From: Betaproteobacteria bacterium
Lineage (GTDB): Bacteria; Pseudomonadota; Gammaproteobacteria; Burkholderiales; SG8-39
NCBI GenBank assembly: GCA_022340285.1
Contig: JAJDOG010000082.1
Span: 31,195 to 95,194, forward strand
Direction: 5' to 3'
Length of the DNA: 64,000 bases
This document shows, piece after piece, positions 1 to 10,222 of this stretch (the stretch's first letter is position 1; every line of letters begins with the position of its first letter). The notes beneath the pieces are model-generated. The model saw nothing but the letters and a program-made list of their open reading frames with translations. It was not told the origin of the DNA and did no database searches. The translations under genes were made by a program, and so were the position numbers.

Positions 1-670
1 CGGTCATGATCGCGCGGGGCGCCATGTGGCTATCGAGCCAGCGGACCACGGGCAGGAACTCCTCGCGTTCCGCCGTGGTGGCGAACGCGTCCATGTCGAA
101 CACCCCCATACCCTGTTCGGCGGCGCGAATGTAGGTATCGGAGTCGCTGATCCGGGTGAGGAAGGGCAGGCTCAGGGATCGCAGGAACCGCTCGAGCGGC
201 TCGTACACCGGCATGGAGCTCCGCACCCGGTTGGCCAGGACCGCGATCTTGATGTTTCTCGCGCGCACCCGGCCGAGCAGCAGCAGGTTCTTGAGGAAGT
301 CCGCCGTCGCATGAACATCGATTGACGAAGGTCCGACAGGGATGACCACCATATCGGCCTTTGCGACCACGTCCTGCAGCAATAAACCCTTGACGCCGCC
401 CGGGGCATCGATGAGCTGGATGTCCGTTTCGGCCGGCACCCAGGTTTGCAGCGTGCGGAGCAGGTGAGCCTTCTGGGGCGTGCCGTTGGCGCCGTGAATC
501 CGAGTGAGGTGCTGTGGACGCAACTTCAGCCATTGCAGGCTGGAGCCCTGCGGGTCGTAGTCCTGGATCGCTACTCGAGCATTGGCGGCGGCGTAATAGC
601 TTGCGATGTTGGTCGCGACGGTCGTCTTCCCGCAACCGCCCTTCGAATTGATGACCAGTATCGTCCGCAT
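1..670 (-). CDS. ParA/MinD-like P-loop ATPase, C-terminus cut by window edge
   Basis: Reverse-complement translation from ATG at 670: MRTILVINSKGGCGKTTVATNIASYYAAANARVAIQDYDPQGSSLQWL...; deviant Walker A KGGCGKTT, then DYDPQGS and LIDAPGG. Absent from the ORF track because it is open to the edge. Confidence 0.9.
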   Translation of the reverse strand, partial: MRTILVINSKGGCGKTTVATNIASYYAAANARVAIQDYDPQGSSLQWLKLRPQHLTRIHGANGTPQKAHLLRTLQTWVPAETDIQLIDAPGGVKGLLLQDVVAKADMVVIPVGPSSIDVHATADFLKNLLLLGRVRARNIKIAVLANRVRSSMPVYEPLERFLRSLSLPFLTRISDSDTYIRAAEQGMGVFDMDAFATTAEREEFLPVVRWLDSHMAPRAIMT

Positions 671-886
671 GTTCGACCCCGCCCGATCGTGTAATGCGAG
701 TCCTTAAGCATCAGCCATGCCGATTCTCCTTAAGTTTCATCGTGGTGGGTGTGTTTATGTCACAGGTTCTCCCGGCTCGCACGCCCTCGCCCGGGCGATG
801 TGACGCAGTTCTCGGACGCGTCGCCCGCGGGTCGCCGGTCCCAGCGTGGACGGCGGGGTCCGGAGGGTCCGTTATATAGTTCGCGC

Positions 887-1870
887 ATGGACTTTCGGAC
901 CCTCGGACGCACCGGCGTGCGCGTCTCGCAGCTCTGTTTCGGGACCATGTCCTTCGGCGGGGACGCGGACGAGACGACCTCGGAGGAGATGTATCGCGCC
1001 TGCCGCGAGGCCGGCATCAATTTCATCGACACCGCGAACTCGTACAACGGTGGGCGCTCCGAGGAGATCCTCGGTCGCCTGATCCGCGGCCATCGCGAGG
1101 AGCTCGTGCTTGCCACCAAGTGCTTCAATCCCACCGGCAAGGACGTCAATGCGCGAGGCGGCTCGCGGCGGCACATCACGCGCGCGATCGACGAAAGCCT
1201 GAAACGGCTCGGCACCGATCGCGTCGAAGTGTTCTATCTGCACCAGTACGACGCGCGGACGCCGTTCGAGGAGTCGCTGCGCGCGCTGGAGGATCTCGTG
1301 CGCGCGGGCAAGATCCTCTACCCTGCGATCAGCAACTTCGCCGCCTGGCAGATCCAGAGATGCATCGGTATCCAGGACGCGCACGGCTGGGCGCGCGTCC
1401 AGGTCATTCAGCCCATGTACAACCTGGTCAAGCGCCAGGCGGAGGTGGAGATCCTGCCGATGGCCGAGGCGAACGGCGTTGCGGTCGTTCCTTATGGTCC
1501 GACGGGCGGCGGATTGTTATCGGGGAAGTACGAGCAGAAGCAGCAACCCGCGACCGGGCGCCTGGCGCAGAACGCGCAATACCGGGCGCGGTACGGCGAG
1601 GACTGGATGCACGAGACCGCAGGCGGTTTTGCGGCGTTTTGCAAGTCGCGGAGCGTGCACCCTGTGAGCATGGCCGTCGCGTGGGTCGGTAGCCATCCAG
1701 GCGTCACCGCGCCGATCATCGGCGCACGCAACCTCGACCAGCTTCGCGCCTCGCTCGATGCGGTGAAGGTTGCCATGACTCCCGAGCTTCGCGCGGAGAT
1801 TGCGGCGCTGTCGCGCACGCCGCCGCCTGCCACCGATCGGCTCGAAGAGATCAAGCCGAACCAGGTCTAG
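887..1870 (+). CDS. Aldo/keto reductase
   Basis: MDFRTLGRTGVRVSQLCFGTMSFGG...; AKR hallmarks (FIDTANSYNGGRSEEILG, LATKCF, YLHQYD). Start moved inside the longer 749 ORF. Confidence 0.92.
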   Translation: MDFRTLGRTGVRVSQLCFGTMSFGGDADETTSEEMYRACREAGINFIDTANSYNGGRSEEILGRLIRGHREELVLATKCFNPTGKDVNARGGSRRHITRAIDESLKRLGTDRVEVFYLHQYDARTPFEESLRALEDLVRAGKILYPAISNFAAWQIQRCIGIQDAHGWARVQVIQPMYNLVKRQAEVEILPMAEANGVAVVPYGPTGGGLLSGKYEQKQQPATGRLAQNAQYRARYGEDWMHETAGGFAAFCKSRSVHPVSMAVAWVGSHPGVTAPIIGARNLDQLRASLDAVKVAMTPELRAEIAALSRTPPPATDRLEEIKPNQV

Positions 1871-2520
1871 GCCTTTGCGACGTCGCCCAACCCGGGCGGT
1901 GAAGAGATTCCCATCGATATATACGTGCTGGTGAGGCGCTCCACGCCGATTCCGGCAGGCTTCACCCACTCCTCGGGCACGTAGAGGAGCCCGCCACCGA
2001 ACGGCACGGGTGCCGTGGGAATGAGCACGGCGCGATAGGGTTTGCCGTCCAGCGTGACAGTTTCCGGGCTCGGCATGAGCGCAAGCGCAGCGGCGCCACC
2101 CTCGCCGCCGAAAAAGCACCAGACCGTGGTCATCGTGTCGAGAGTCGCGACATCCTTATCCTTGCGGTCGAGCAGCGCCACGAACTTGCTTGCCACGTCG
2201 TAGAGCCGACCGACCACCGGAATGGGACCAACGATCGCGGTGACAAGCGACATGATGCGTCCCTTCAGTCGCGTTCGCACGATCATGCCGAGCACGTAGA
2301 TCGCTGCAATGAGGATCAGCAATCCGAGGGCGTAAGCCGCGGCCGGCTGCGCGACGAACTGGAAGCCGAGGTTCGCGAGCAGGTTGCCGACGGTGCTTCC
2401 CGGCCCGAGAAACCTCGCGATGAAGGTCGCCAGCCAGGCGACGAGGCCAAGGGTGAGCGCGAGGGGCAGGAGCGCGATGAAGCCCGCGGCGAGGCGGGCT
2501 AGATGGATGTTGGCGTGCAT
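1867..2520 (-). CDS. DUF502 family membrane protein
   Basis: MHANIHLARLAAGFIALLPLALTLGLVAWL...; two N-terminal TM segments, then GPIPVVGRLYDVASKFV typical of DUF502. Confidence 0.85.
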   Translation of the reverse strand: MHANIHLARLAAGFIALLPLALTLGLVAWLATFIARFLGPGSTVGNLLANLGFQFVAQPAAAYALGLLILIAAIYVLGMIVRTRLKGRIMSLVTAIVGPIPVVGRLYDVASKFVALLDRKDKDVATLDTMTTVWCFFGGEGGAAALALMPSPETVTLDGKPYRAVLIPTAPVPFGGGLLYVPEEWVKPAGIGVERLTSTYISMGISSPPGLGDVAKA

Positions 2521-2663
2521 GGCGTGGCTCCGAGCAAGGTGGCGTTGTGAGGATTCTGGCGTCCGCGGCGATTTGATCTGGCGCAATCCCGGCATGTCAC
2601 GGAATGTTAGGGTAGATCTATGGGCTGATGCCGAAGAAAGACCGATAGAGAAAGAGGAAGGCC

Positions 2664-2978
2664 ATGTTCATCGTCATATGGAAATACGACGTCATGGAAG
2701 GCAAGAGCCGGCAGGATCTGATCGACGCGGCGAAAGCCGACGCGCAGGATTATCTTGGCGTTCCCGGACTGATCCAGAAAGCGTACGGCATCTCGCCGGA
2801 TCACAAGTCGGTCAGCGAGATCTACCTGTGGAAGACCAAGGGCGACGCCGACAGATTCTTTGACCGCGAATGGGATGGCGCTGCCGGCCGTCGCTGGGAA
2901 TCGGCGTTGATGACCCGGCAGGATCTCGAGGTCCCGGTGATCGCCGACAGCGAGTCGAAGCGGCTGGTCTCCGGCTAA
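2664..2978 (+). CDS. Small YdhR/ABM-like (dimeric alpha-beta barrel) protein
   Basis: 104 aa, MFIVIWKYDVMEGKSRQDL...GLIQKAYGISPDHKSVSEIYLWKTKGDADRFF; purine-rich RBS upstream. Confidence 0.6.
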   Translation: MFIVIWKYDVMEGKSRQDLIDAAKADAQDYLGVPGLIQKAYGISPDHKSVSEIYLWKTKGDADRFFDREWDGAAGRRWESALMTRQDLEVPVIADSESKRLVSG

Positions 2979-2993
2979 CGGAGCCGGATCCTC

Positions 2994-3803
2994 TCAAGCG
3001 CGACGCGGCGGCGCGTAATTCTCGCGGATGTACGCCTCGCGGAATCCCATCCGTTGAATATTGCTGTAGGAATGTTGGGGGTCCCCCTCGACCGCCTCGC
3101 CCGTGGCCGTGACAACGAGGCGGCAGCCGAGATCCAGTGCGTCGATGATTCTGTGGCGCAGCAGTGCGCTCTGGCTTCCTTTGCCCCGATGTTGGGGAGC
3201 GGTCGAACCGAAGTCGAGCCAGCCGGTGCCGTCTCGGACGAACAACCCGCCCGTCCCGACGACCTCGCCGTCGGCCACACTCACATACGCGCGCCAGCCC
3301 TCGGCACGATCCAGACACGCAAGCCAGTTTGCGGACGCGTCGCCGAGATCGAACGCCGCCGCGGCAATGCGTCCGAACGCCGGCATATGCTCGGGTCCGG
3401 CGCGGCACACGGTGACGGGCGAATCCACGCGCGGCGGCGCCTCGCGTCCACGCGTGAACTTCATCCAGCCGCGCGCTTTCTCGAGTGCCCGGTCGAGAAG
3501 CCACTGCCGAAGCGCTGGCGGCCGTGATTCCGGGTGGACGTGAATGAAGTAGCGCTGGACGCCGGCTGCACGATACCGCTCGATGATCGCGTCGACGGTT
3601 TCCGGACGCGCGACATCTTCCACACCGAGCCCGATCGTGCGGTTCACGACGATTCCACTTGCGGGCACCTTGGCCGCGATCGATACCAGCGCCGTCCCGA
3701 TCGCTTCGCACGCGAGGCCCAGTTCGCTTCTGATCTCGCCGGTAGCCGCGGCGTGCAGCGCCTCGATTTCAGCCCGTTCGATCGCTTCGAGCTCGATGGT
3801 CAC
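2994..3803 (-). CDS. GNAT family N-acetyltransferase
   Basis: C-terminal half VVGTGGLFVRDGTGWLDFGSTAPQHRGKGSQSALLRHRI matches the GNAT acetyl-CoA motif. Confidence 0.8.
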   Translation of the reverse strand: MTIELEAIERAEIEALHAAATGEIRSELGLACEAIGTALVSIAAKVPASGIVVNRTIGLGVEDVARPETVDAIIERYRAAGVQRYFIHVHPESRPPALRQWLLDRALEKARGWMKFTRGREAPPRVDSPVTVCRAGPEHMPAFGRIAAAAFDLGDASANWLACLDRAEGWRAYVSVADGEVVGTGGLFVRDGTGWLDFGSTAPQHRGKGSQSALLRHRIIDALDLGCRLVVTATGEAVEGDPQHSYSNIQRMGFREAYIRENYAPPRRA

Positions 3804-3880
3804 GCCTCCTCCTCGTCCGGCGTCCTGGTCCCGAAAGCGTCACAATACTCCCTGCGGGCCACGCGACGGGAGCGGAGGGC

Positions 3881-4909
3881 ATGCTCAGCAAACTTTTACC
3901 GACGACGGTCGTGGGTAGTTATCCCCAGCCTGACTGGCTCGTCGACCGGACGGCTCTGTCGAAGACCGTTCCCCGTGTTCGGGTGCGCGCGCTCTGGCGC
4001 GTGGCGGACGAGCATCTGGAGCAGGCCCAGGACGACGCCACGCTGCTCGCGATCCGCGACATGGAGCGAGCCGGCATCGACATCGTCAGCGACGGCGAGA
4101 TGCGTCGCGAGAGCTACTCGAACCGCTTTGCCACGGCACTCGAGGGCGTGGATGCGGACCACCCCGCGATGATCACCAATCCCTCGGGCCGCACATTGCC
4201 GGTGCCCCGGGTGGTCGGGCGAATCCGCCGCCGCGAGGCGGTCGAGGTCCGCGACATGCAGTTCCTGCGGCGCAATACCGATCGGCTTGCCAAGATCACG
4301 CTCCCCGGTCCCTTCACGCTCTCGCAGCAGGCCAGCAACGAGTTCTATCGCGACGCTGCGGAGATGGCCATGGACTTCGCGGTGGTCGTGAACGAGGAGG
4401 CGCGCGATTTGCAGGCCGCCGGCGCGGACGTGATCCAGCTCGACGAGCCGTGGCTGCGGAACGATCCGGAGGCGGCGAAGCGCTACGCGGTGCAAGCGAT
4501 CGATCGTGCGCTCGAGGGACTGACCGTGCCGACGGTCGTGCACCTGTGCTTTGGTTATGCGGCGGTCGTCAACCGCAAGCCGACCGGCTATTCGTTCCTG
4601 CCGCAGCTCGCCGACTGCGGCGCCAGGCAGATATCGATCGAGGCGGCGCAGCCTCGGCTCGATCTCGGCATCCTGAAGGAGTTCGCGGGCAAGCAGATCG
4701 TGCTCGGCGTGCTCGACCTGGGCGACGCGCAGATCGAGACGCCGCAGCAGGTCGCGGAGCGGATCCGCAACGGGCTGCGCTACGTGAGCGCGGATCGGCT
4801 GATTCCGGCGCCCGACTGCGGCATGAAGTATCTGCCGCGCGACGTCGCGTTCGGAAAGCTCCGATCCCTCTGCGAGGGTGCGACCATCGTGCGCCGGGAA
4901 CTGGCGTAG
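3881..4909 (+). CDS. Stand-alone MetE C-terminal-like (UROD/MetE) methyltransferase
   Basis: TTVVGSYPQPDWL, DIVSDGEMRRESY, VIQLDEPWL, VHLCFGY and LIPAPDCGMKYL are MetE-like catalytic-domain motifs; no N-terminal MetE half. Confidence 0.85.
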   Translation: MLSKLLPTTVVGSYPQPDWLVDRTALSKTVPRVRVRALWRVADEHLEQAQDDATLLAIRDMERAGIDIVSDGEMRRESYSNRFATALEGVDADHPAMITNPSGRTLPVPRVVGRIRRREAVEVRDMQFLRRNTDRLAKITLPGPFTLSQQASNEFYRDAAEMAMDFAVVVNEEARDLQAAGADVIQLDEPWLRNDPEAAKRYAVQAIDRALEGLTVPTVVHLCFGYAAVVNRKPTGYSFLPQLADCGARQISIEAAQPRLDLGILKEFAGKQIVLGVLDLGDAQIETPQQVAERIRNGLRYVSADRLIPAPDCGMKYLPRDVAFGKLRSLCEGATIVRRELA

Positions 4910-5011
4910 GGCGCACGGGCGAAGCGCGGCGCGTGCGCCCCGTTTGGGTCGTGGTGAAAAGGGCGCTAGGATGTAACACGCGCCCGATGTGACGGGCTTT
5001 CTGGAGGCGTC

Positions 5012-5506
5012 GTGCACGAGTCTCGCATCGCAGCGCTACAGGCGATGCCCATCTTCGGGGGCGTCCGCGCCGACGTGCTCGAGGTGCTCGTCGACAGCGG
5101 GAGGACGATCGCCGTCGAAAAGGAGGCGTTCTTCTTCCACGAGGGAGACCGGGCCGAATCGATGTTCGTGCTCGAGTCGGGCGAGGTGGTGCTGCTCAAG
5201 GATTGGGCGGGCGCGCAGCACGTGCTCGGGCGACTGAGCCAAGGGGACTGTTTCGGCGAGATGGCGCTCTTGGATCTCTTCCCGCGGAGCGCCTCGGTGC
5301 AGGCGGTCACGCCGTGTGCCGCGCTCGAACTGTTCACCGCGAGTCTCTTCAAGCTCTACGAGACCGACCTCGAGCAGTTCGCGCTCGTGCAGACCAACAT
5401 CGCACGCGAGCTGAGCCGGCGCCTGCGCGCGGCGGACGAGCGCGCGTTCCGCGATCGCATCGGTCTCCATCACTCAGGAGCGGACTGGACGCTGCTCCTG
5501 ACCTGA
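5012..5506 (+). CDS. Cyclic nucleotide-binding (CRP/FNR-type) domain protein without an HTH
   Basis: GTG start; LSQGDCFGEMALLDLFPRSASVQAVTPCAALEL is a cNMP-binding motif; 164 aa, ends without an HTH. Confidence 0.85.
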   Translation: MHESRIAALQAMPIFGGVRADVLEVLVDSGRTIAVEKEAFFFHEGDRAESMFVLESGEVVLLKDWAGAQHVLGRLSQGDCFGEMALLDLFPRSASVQAVTPCAALELFTASLFKLYETDLEQFALVQTNIARELSRRLRAADERAFRDRIGLHHSGADWTLLLT

Positions 5507-5518
5507 ACGGCCCGCCCG

Positions 5519-6055
5519 TCACTTGTTGACGTAAACCACGAACCGATCGTCACCCAGGAGCTGGGTCACTGCATACATGAGCGAGCCATCGACCGAGCGC
5601 CACGCGTCGGAAGGCGAGCTGTTCTTGGTCATGATCATGCTCTTCGTGCCGTCTCCGTAGACGGCTTCGAGCGTCAACGAAGAGTGGATGACCCAGCCCG
5701 GGCTCGCGCTCACGTCGTAGACCCGCAAGGTCACCGTTTTTTGCGCTTTTGGATCGACGGCGATGCTTCGCTTCTGCATTTCCCGGCCTAGCATCGTGAT
5801 GGCCGTGTCGGTGTACTGCTTCATGTCCCCGAACCAGCCGCTATCGCCGTACACCCAGATCTTTACCTTTGTCTCGGCCGGGTACGCATTGTTCAGGGCG
5901 ACCGTTCCGCCCTCGTGCAGGTACTTCGTGGCGTCCTTGGGCACTTCGAACGTGTCCGGGTTGGTCTTGATGACGGGCGGGGCGCAGCCGGCGAGCGCGC
6001 CGACCAGCAAGACGACGACACCCTTCGCGAAACGACGACTCCATCGGATCGACAT
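5519..6055 (-). CDS. DUF4410-like lipoprotein
   Basis: Signal peptide with lipobox LVGALAGC; 178 aa. Confidence 0.6.
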   Translation of the reverse strand: MSIRWSRRFAKGVVVLLVGALAGCAPPVIKTNPDTFEVPKDATKYLHEGGTVALNNAYPAETKVKIWVYGDSGWFGDMKQYTDTAITMLGREMQKRSIAVDPKAQKTVTLRVYDVSASPGWVIHSSLTLEAVYGDGTKSMIMTKNSSPSDAWRSVDGSLMYAVTQLLGDDRFVVYVNK

Positions 6056-6135
6056 CCTTCCCTCCGCTGACGAGCGGGCAATGCGCCCAATTCAGCATAG
6101 GCCATTCCCGAGGGGTTCGCGGTCTCTTGTTGCGC

Positions 6136-7203
6136 CTATCTTCCGTAGAACCGCAGCACGTTGTCGTGGAAGATCGCCTGCTTCACTTCGTCGGAGAGAT
6201 CGGGGCGGTCCGAAAGCTCCTCGATCTCGTGCTTCGCGCGGGCCACGTTCGTCTCGTGCGGAAAGTCGGACGCGTATAGCAGCGTGCGGTGCCCGATGCG
6301 CTCGATCGCATGCGCCATCGACGGCTCACCGCCCTCGGAGCTGAAATAGATCCGTCCCGAGCGCAGATATTCGCTCGGCGGGCGTTTCAGCCATTCGGGG
6401 AACTCCCGATAGGCCTTGCCGGCCCAGACTTCGTAGGAGCGGTCGAGGCGATCCATGATGTAGGGCACCCAGCCCGCGCCCGCCTCCAGATATGCGACCC
6501 GCAGTTTCGGGAAGCGCTCGAAGACGCCTTCCATCACCATGCTGGTCAGTTGGATCATCTGCGCGATCGGGTGTTCGAGCGCCTGCGTCATGGCAAAGCG
6601 GGTGAAGAAGTTGATTCCCAGGTTGAACGACGGCGCGCCGTGGACGGCGATCGGCACGTCGAGCCGCTCGGCTTCCTCGTAGAGCGGCCAGAAGTCGGGA
6701 TGCCCCAGCGCCTTGCGCACGCCGAGGTCGGCGTTGTTCGCGGTGAGCACTGCGCCGACCATGCCGAGCTCGGTGACGGCACGTCGGAGCTCGACAACCG
6801 CCGCGGGGACATCCTGCAGCGGCACCAGCGCCACGGCGCGCAGACGCGGGCTCACACGGTGGTAGCGCTCGGTGAACCAGCTGTTGTAAGCACGTGCGAG
6901 CGCGACGGCCCACACCGGATCCTGGATGATGCCGAACGCGAGGCCCGCGGTCGGGTAAAGGACGGTGGTCTCGATACCGACCTCGTCGAGAAAGTCCACC
7001 CACGTCCGCGCGGTGATCGTGTAGCCCTTGTGGATTCCGAGTCGGCTCATGATCGCGCCGCGGTTGTAGCCGTCGAGCGTGGGGAAGAAGGGATAGCCGA
7101 GCAGCGTCTCGTTGCCGGCGTACGGCGCCTCGAGATGCTCGAGGAGCTCGGCGTCGCGCTCGATGATGTGCCCGTCGCCGTCGAGAATCTTCTGCGGTCT
7201 CAT
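6136..7203 (-). CDS. Amidohydrolase family (amidohydrolase_2) protein
   Basis: MRPQKILDGDGHIIERD...; PIAVHGAPS, AYLEAGAGWVPYIMDRLDRSYE and LLYASDFPHET motifs. Confidence 0.9.
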   Translation of the reverse strand: MRPQKILDGDGHIIERDAELLEHLEAPYAGNETLLGYPFFPTLDGYNRGAIMSRLGIHKGYTITARTWVDFLDEVGIETTVLYPTAGLAFGIIQDPVWAVALARAYNSWFTERYHRVSPRLRAVALVPLQDVPAAVVELRRAVTELGMVGAVLTANNADLGVRKALGHPDFWPLYEEAERLDVPIAVHGAPSFNLGINFFTRFAMTQALEHPIAQMIQLTSMVMEGVFERFPKLRVAYLEAGAGWVPYIMDRLDRSYEVWAGKAYREFPEWLKRPPSEYLRSGRIYFSSEGGEPSMAHAIERIGHRTLLYASDFPHETNVARAKHEIEELSDRPDLSDEVKQAIFHDNVLRFYGR

Positions 7204-8177
7204 GCGGAACCCTCCTGTGCGGACCTGTGCGCCCGATACCACGAAACATAGTCGCGCACGGCGGCGGCCATGTCATAGGCCGGCTCGTAGCCGAGCTCGG
7301 CGCGCGACCGGGAAAGATCCACCGCGCCGGCCATCGGCTGCACCGCGACGGCGGTGCCGGGTGGCGTCTCGACGCGGATGCGCGCGTTCGGAATCACTTC
7401 CCGCACGGCGGCGGCCATTTCCTCGCCGTCGTACAGGCGGCCCATGGCGATGTTGAACACGCGGCTTTCGAGGTGGCTTGCGTTGAGTGCGAGCACCGCG
7501 CCGGCGGCTGCGTCTTTCGAGTACACCCAGTCCATCGCGCCCGGCGGCACGCTTGCCTCCTCGCCGCGCAGCGCGCCTTCCACCGCTGCTCGGAAGATAT
7601 TGCTTGGCCCGCCGCCGCCCGTACCGCGCCAGGGACCGGCGGCCGCGCCGTAGCGCACGGCGACGAAGTCCACGCCGCACCAGCGCGCGTAATTGATGCC
7701 AAGTGCTTCCACCGCCTGCTTGGTGGCGGCGTAAAACGTCGCCGGCCGTGGAAAGGGATCTTCCTTCATGACATCCCCGCCGTCCGCGCCGCCGGCGAGA
7801 TGATGCGAGAGCACGTTCGAGCTCGCCACGACGACCCGCCCGAGCTTGAGCGCGCGCGCCGCCTCGAGCACGTTACAGGTGCCCACGATGTTCACCTGGA
7901 CGGCGGAGTATGGATTCTCCTGTGCGCCGAGAGTCAGGAGCGGGTTCGCGGCGGTATGCACGACGCGGGTCACGCCGTTCTCGCGCATGATGCGTTCCAG
8001 ACCGGGCCGATCGAGGACGTCGCCCCGGACGAGCGTGATCCGTCCCGGATCCACGATGTCGCCGAGCGCCTCGGGCTGCGGTGCGACGTCCATCACTACG
8101 GGACGTTCGCCCGATTCAGCCAGGATTCGCGCGATCTGCGATCCGATCAACCCACCGCCGATGACCAGCACGCTCAC
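7200..8177 (-). CDS. NAD-dependent epimerase/dehydratase
   Basis: MSVLVIGGGLIGSQIARILAESG Rossmann motif; FYAATKQAVEALGINYAR (YxxxK). Confidence 0.9.
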   Translation of the reverse strand: MSVLVIGGGLIGSQIARILAESGERPVVMDVAPQPEALGDIVDPGRITLVRGDVLDRPGLERIMRENGVTRVVHTAANPLLTLGAQENPYSAVQVNIVGTCNVLEAARALKLGRVVVASSNVLSHHLAGGADGGDVMKEDPFPRPATFYAATKQAVEALGINYARWCGVDFVAVRYGAAAGPWRGTGGGGPSNIFRAAVEGALRGEEASVPPGAMDWVYSKDAAAGAVLALNASHLESRVFNIAMGRLYDGEEMAAAVREVIPNARIRVETPPGTAVAVQPMAGAVDLSRSRAELGYEPAYDMAAAVRDYVSWYRAHRSAQEGSA

Positions 8178-8325
8178 GACGTATTACTACGGTCGGGCGG
8201 GACCATCTGTCCCATCTGCTTCTCCTTGCGATTTGGCGTCCGCTGAAATTATGGCCCATGGACAGATTGGCCGGTTGCCCTGGGCGGTGAAAGTCGCTAG
8301 GTTACGGCCCGGGCGACTACGGGCC

Positions 8326-9207
8326 ATGCACGACTACTCATGGGATCCCTGGCGTGTGCTGCGGCGCGCGGCTGCCATCATCTTTCTGGTCGCCGCCGGT
8401 TCGGGCTGCGCGACCATGGTCTCGACCGCAACGGCGCGGATGGCGCAGAACCTGTCTGCGGCGGTGCTCAATCAGGACGATCCGGAGACCGTTCGACAAG
8501 GGGCGCCGGCGTACCTGCTCCTCGTCGATTCGCTGATCGCGGACGACCCCCAAGCGAGCTCGCTCCTGCAGGGCGGGGCGCGGCTCTATGTCGCCTACGC
8601 CGCCGCATTCGTGACCGACCCCGATCGCGCACGGCGACTGACCCGCCGTGCGGTGGATTACGCCGACCGCGCGCTCTGCGTGGAACTTCCTGCCGCGTGC
8701 GCGCCGGCGGCGCGCGGCGTCGATGGATTCAAGGCTGCGATCTCCGGTGCGGGCAAGGCGCAAGTTCCGGCGCTCTACACGTGGGGCGTTGCGCACGCCG
8801 GGTGGATCCAGGCGGCGAGCGACGACTGGAACGCGATCGCCGAGCTGCCCAAGGTCGAGGCGGCCATGAGCCGCGTGGTGGAGCTCTACGAAACCTACGA
8901 GCGCGGCGCTGCGTACATGTACCTTGGCATCCTCGCCACGCTGCGACCCGCGGCGCTGGGCGGGCGCCCGGAAGAGGGCCGCCGCTACTTCGAGCGGGCG
9001 ATCGAGCTGTCGGACGGAAAGAATCTGATGGAGCAGGTACAGTTTGCGCGATTCTACGCACGGCTCGTGTTCGACCGGCCGCTTCACGACCGGCTGCTGG
9101 AGGAGGTGCTTGCGGCCGAGACGGAGCAGCCCGGCCTGACACTGAGCAACACGTTGGCGAAAGAGCAGGCGCGCGAGCTGCTCGCCGACGCAGATGCGTA
9201 TTTCTGA
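8326..9207 (+). CDS. TRAP transporter-associated TatT-type lipoprotein
   Basis: Lipobox GSGC followed by CATMVSTATARMAQNLSAAVLNQDDPETVRQGAPAYLLLVDSL, typical of TatT; directly upstream of DctP. Confidence 0.85.
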   Translation: MHDYSWDPWRVLRRAAAIIFLVAAGSGCATMVSTATARMAQNLSAAVLNQDDPETVRQGAPAYLLLVDSLIADDPQASSLLQGGARLYVAYAAAFVTDPDRARRLTRRAVDYADRALCVELPAACAPAARGVDGFKAAISGAGKAQVPALYTWGVAHAGWIQAASDDWNAIAELPKVEAAMSRVVELYETYERGAAYMYLGILATLRPAALGGRPEEGRRYFERAIELSDGKNLMEQVQFARFYARLVFDRPLHDRLLEEVLAAETEQPGLTLSNTLAKEQARELLADADAYF

Positions 9208-9208
9208 G

Positions 9209-10222
9209 ATGAGAATCGCAGCGACAATCCTGGCCATCCTCCTCGCATGCGGCGCGGCGCCGCCCGCCGTGGGCGCAGTGCTCAAGATCGCCACGCTGGC
9301 GCCCGACGGGACGGCGTGGATGAAGGAGATGCGCGCCGCGGGCGCGGAGATCCGCAAGCGCACCGAGGGGCGCGTCGAACTCAAGTTCTATCCGGGGGGC
9401 GTCATGGGGAACGACGCCACGGTGCTGCGCAAGATGCAGATCGGCCAGCTACACGGCGGCGCAGTCACCGTGCTCGCGCTCGCGCGGATCTTTCCCGACA
9501 GCCAGCTCTACGGCCTGCCGCTGCTCTTTCGCTCGCATGCCGAAGTGGACTATGTCCGCGCGCGCATGGATCCGCTGCTCATGGAAGGGCTGGCGCGCAA
9601 CGGGATGATCGCGTTTGGGCTCGTCGAGGGCGGCTTCGCCTACCTGATGTCGAGCTCGCCGGTGCGCCGGATCGCCGACCTCAAGGCGGAGAAGATGTGG
9701 GCGCCGGAGGGCGACGTGATCACGCCGACGCTCTACAAGGCGGCGGGCGTGGCGCCCGTCGTCCTGCCGCTTGCCGACGTGTACACCGGCCTGCAGACTG
9801 GGCTGATCACGGGAGTGGGGATCTCGGCCACCGGTGCGATCGCACTGCAGTGGTATACGAAGACCAAGTACCTGACCGACGTGCCCGTCTACTTTACAGC
9901 CGGGGCACTCGTGATCGCCGGGCGCGCCTACGAGCGCCTTGCGCCCGCGGATCGCGAAATCATCCGCAGCGTGCTGACGCCCACTTTCCGGAATCTCGAC
10001 CGCGCCAGCCGTCGCGACAACGAGGCGGCGCGCACCGCGCTCAAGAACCAGGGCATCGAGTTTGTGCGACCGGATGCCGCGGCGATGCAGGAGTTCGAGC
10101 GCGTCGCCGCCGAAGCGCGCGCGGCGATCGGCAAGAAAGGCCTCTATACGCCTGCGCTCCTGGAGGCGCTGGAGGCTCATCTCCGGGAGTTCCGGGCGAA
10201 GCCCAATGCCGGAGGACGCTAA
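9209..10222 (+). CDS. TRAP transporter substrate-binding protein (DctP family)
   Basis: Signal peptide, LKIATLAPDGTAWMKEMRAAGAEI...FYPGGVMGND...; alternative ATG at 9194. Confidence 0.92.
   Translation: MRIAATILAILLACGAAPPAVGAVLKIATLAPDGTAWMKEMRAAGAEIRKRTEGRVELKFYPGGVMGNDATVLRKMQIGQLHGGAVTVLALARIFPDSQLYGLPLLFRSHAEVDYVRARMDPLLMEGLARNGMIAFGLVEGGFAYLMSSSPVRRIADLKAEKMWAPEGDVITPTLYKAAGVAPVVLPLADVYTGLQTGLITGVGISATGAIALQWYTKTKYLTDVPVYFTAGALVIAGRAYERLAPADREIIRSVLTPTFRNLDRASRRDNEAARTALKNQGIEFVRPDAAAMQEFERVAAEARAAIGKKGLYTPALLEALEAHLREFRAKPNAGGR

Noticed and set aside
4909-4940. Inverted repeat gggcgcacg...cgtgcgccc after the MetE-like gene
   Set aside because: Could be a weak terminator, but the loop is long and the T tail short; not strong enough to call.
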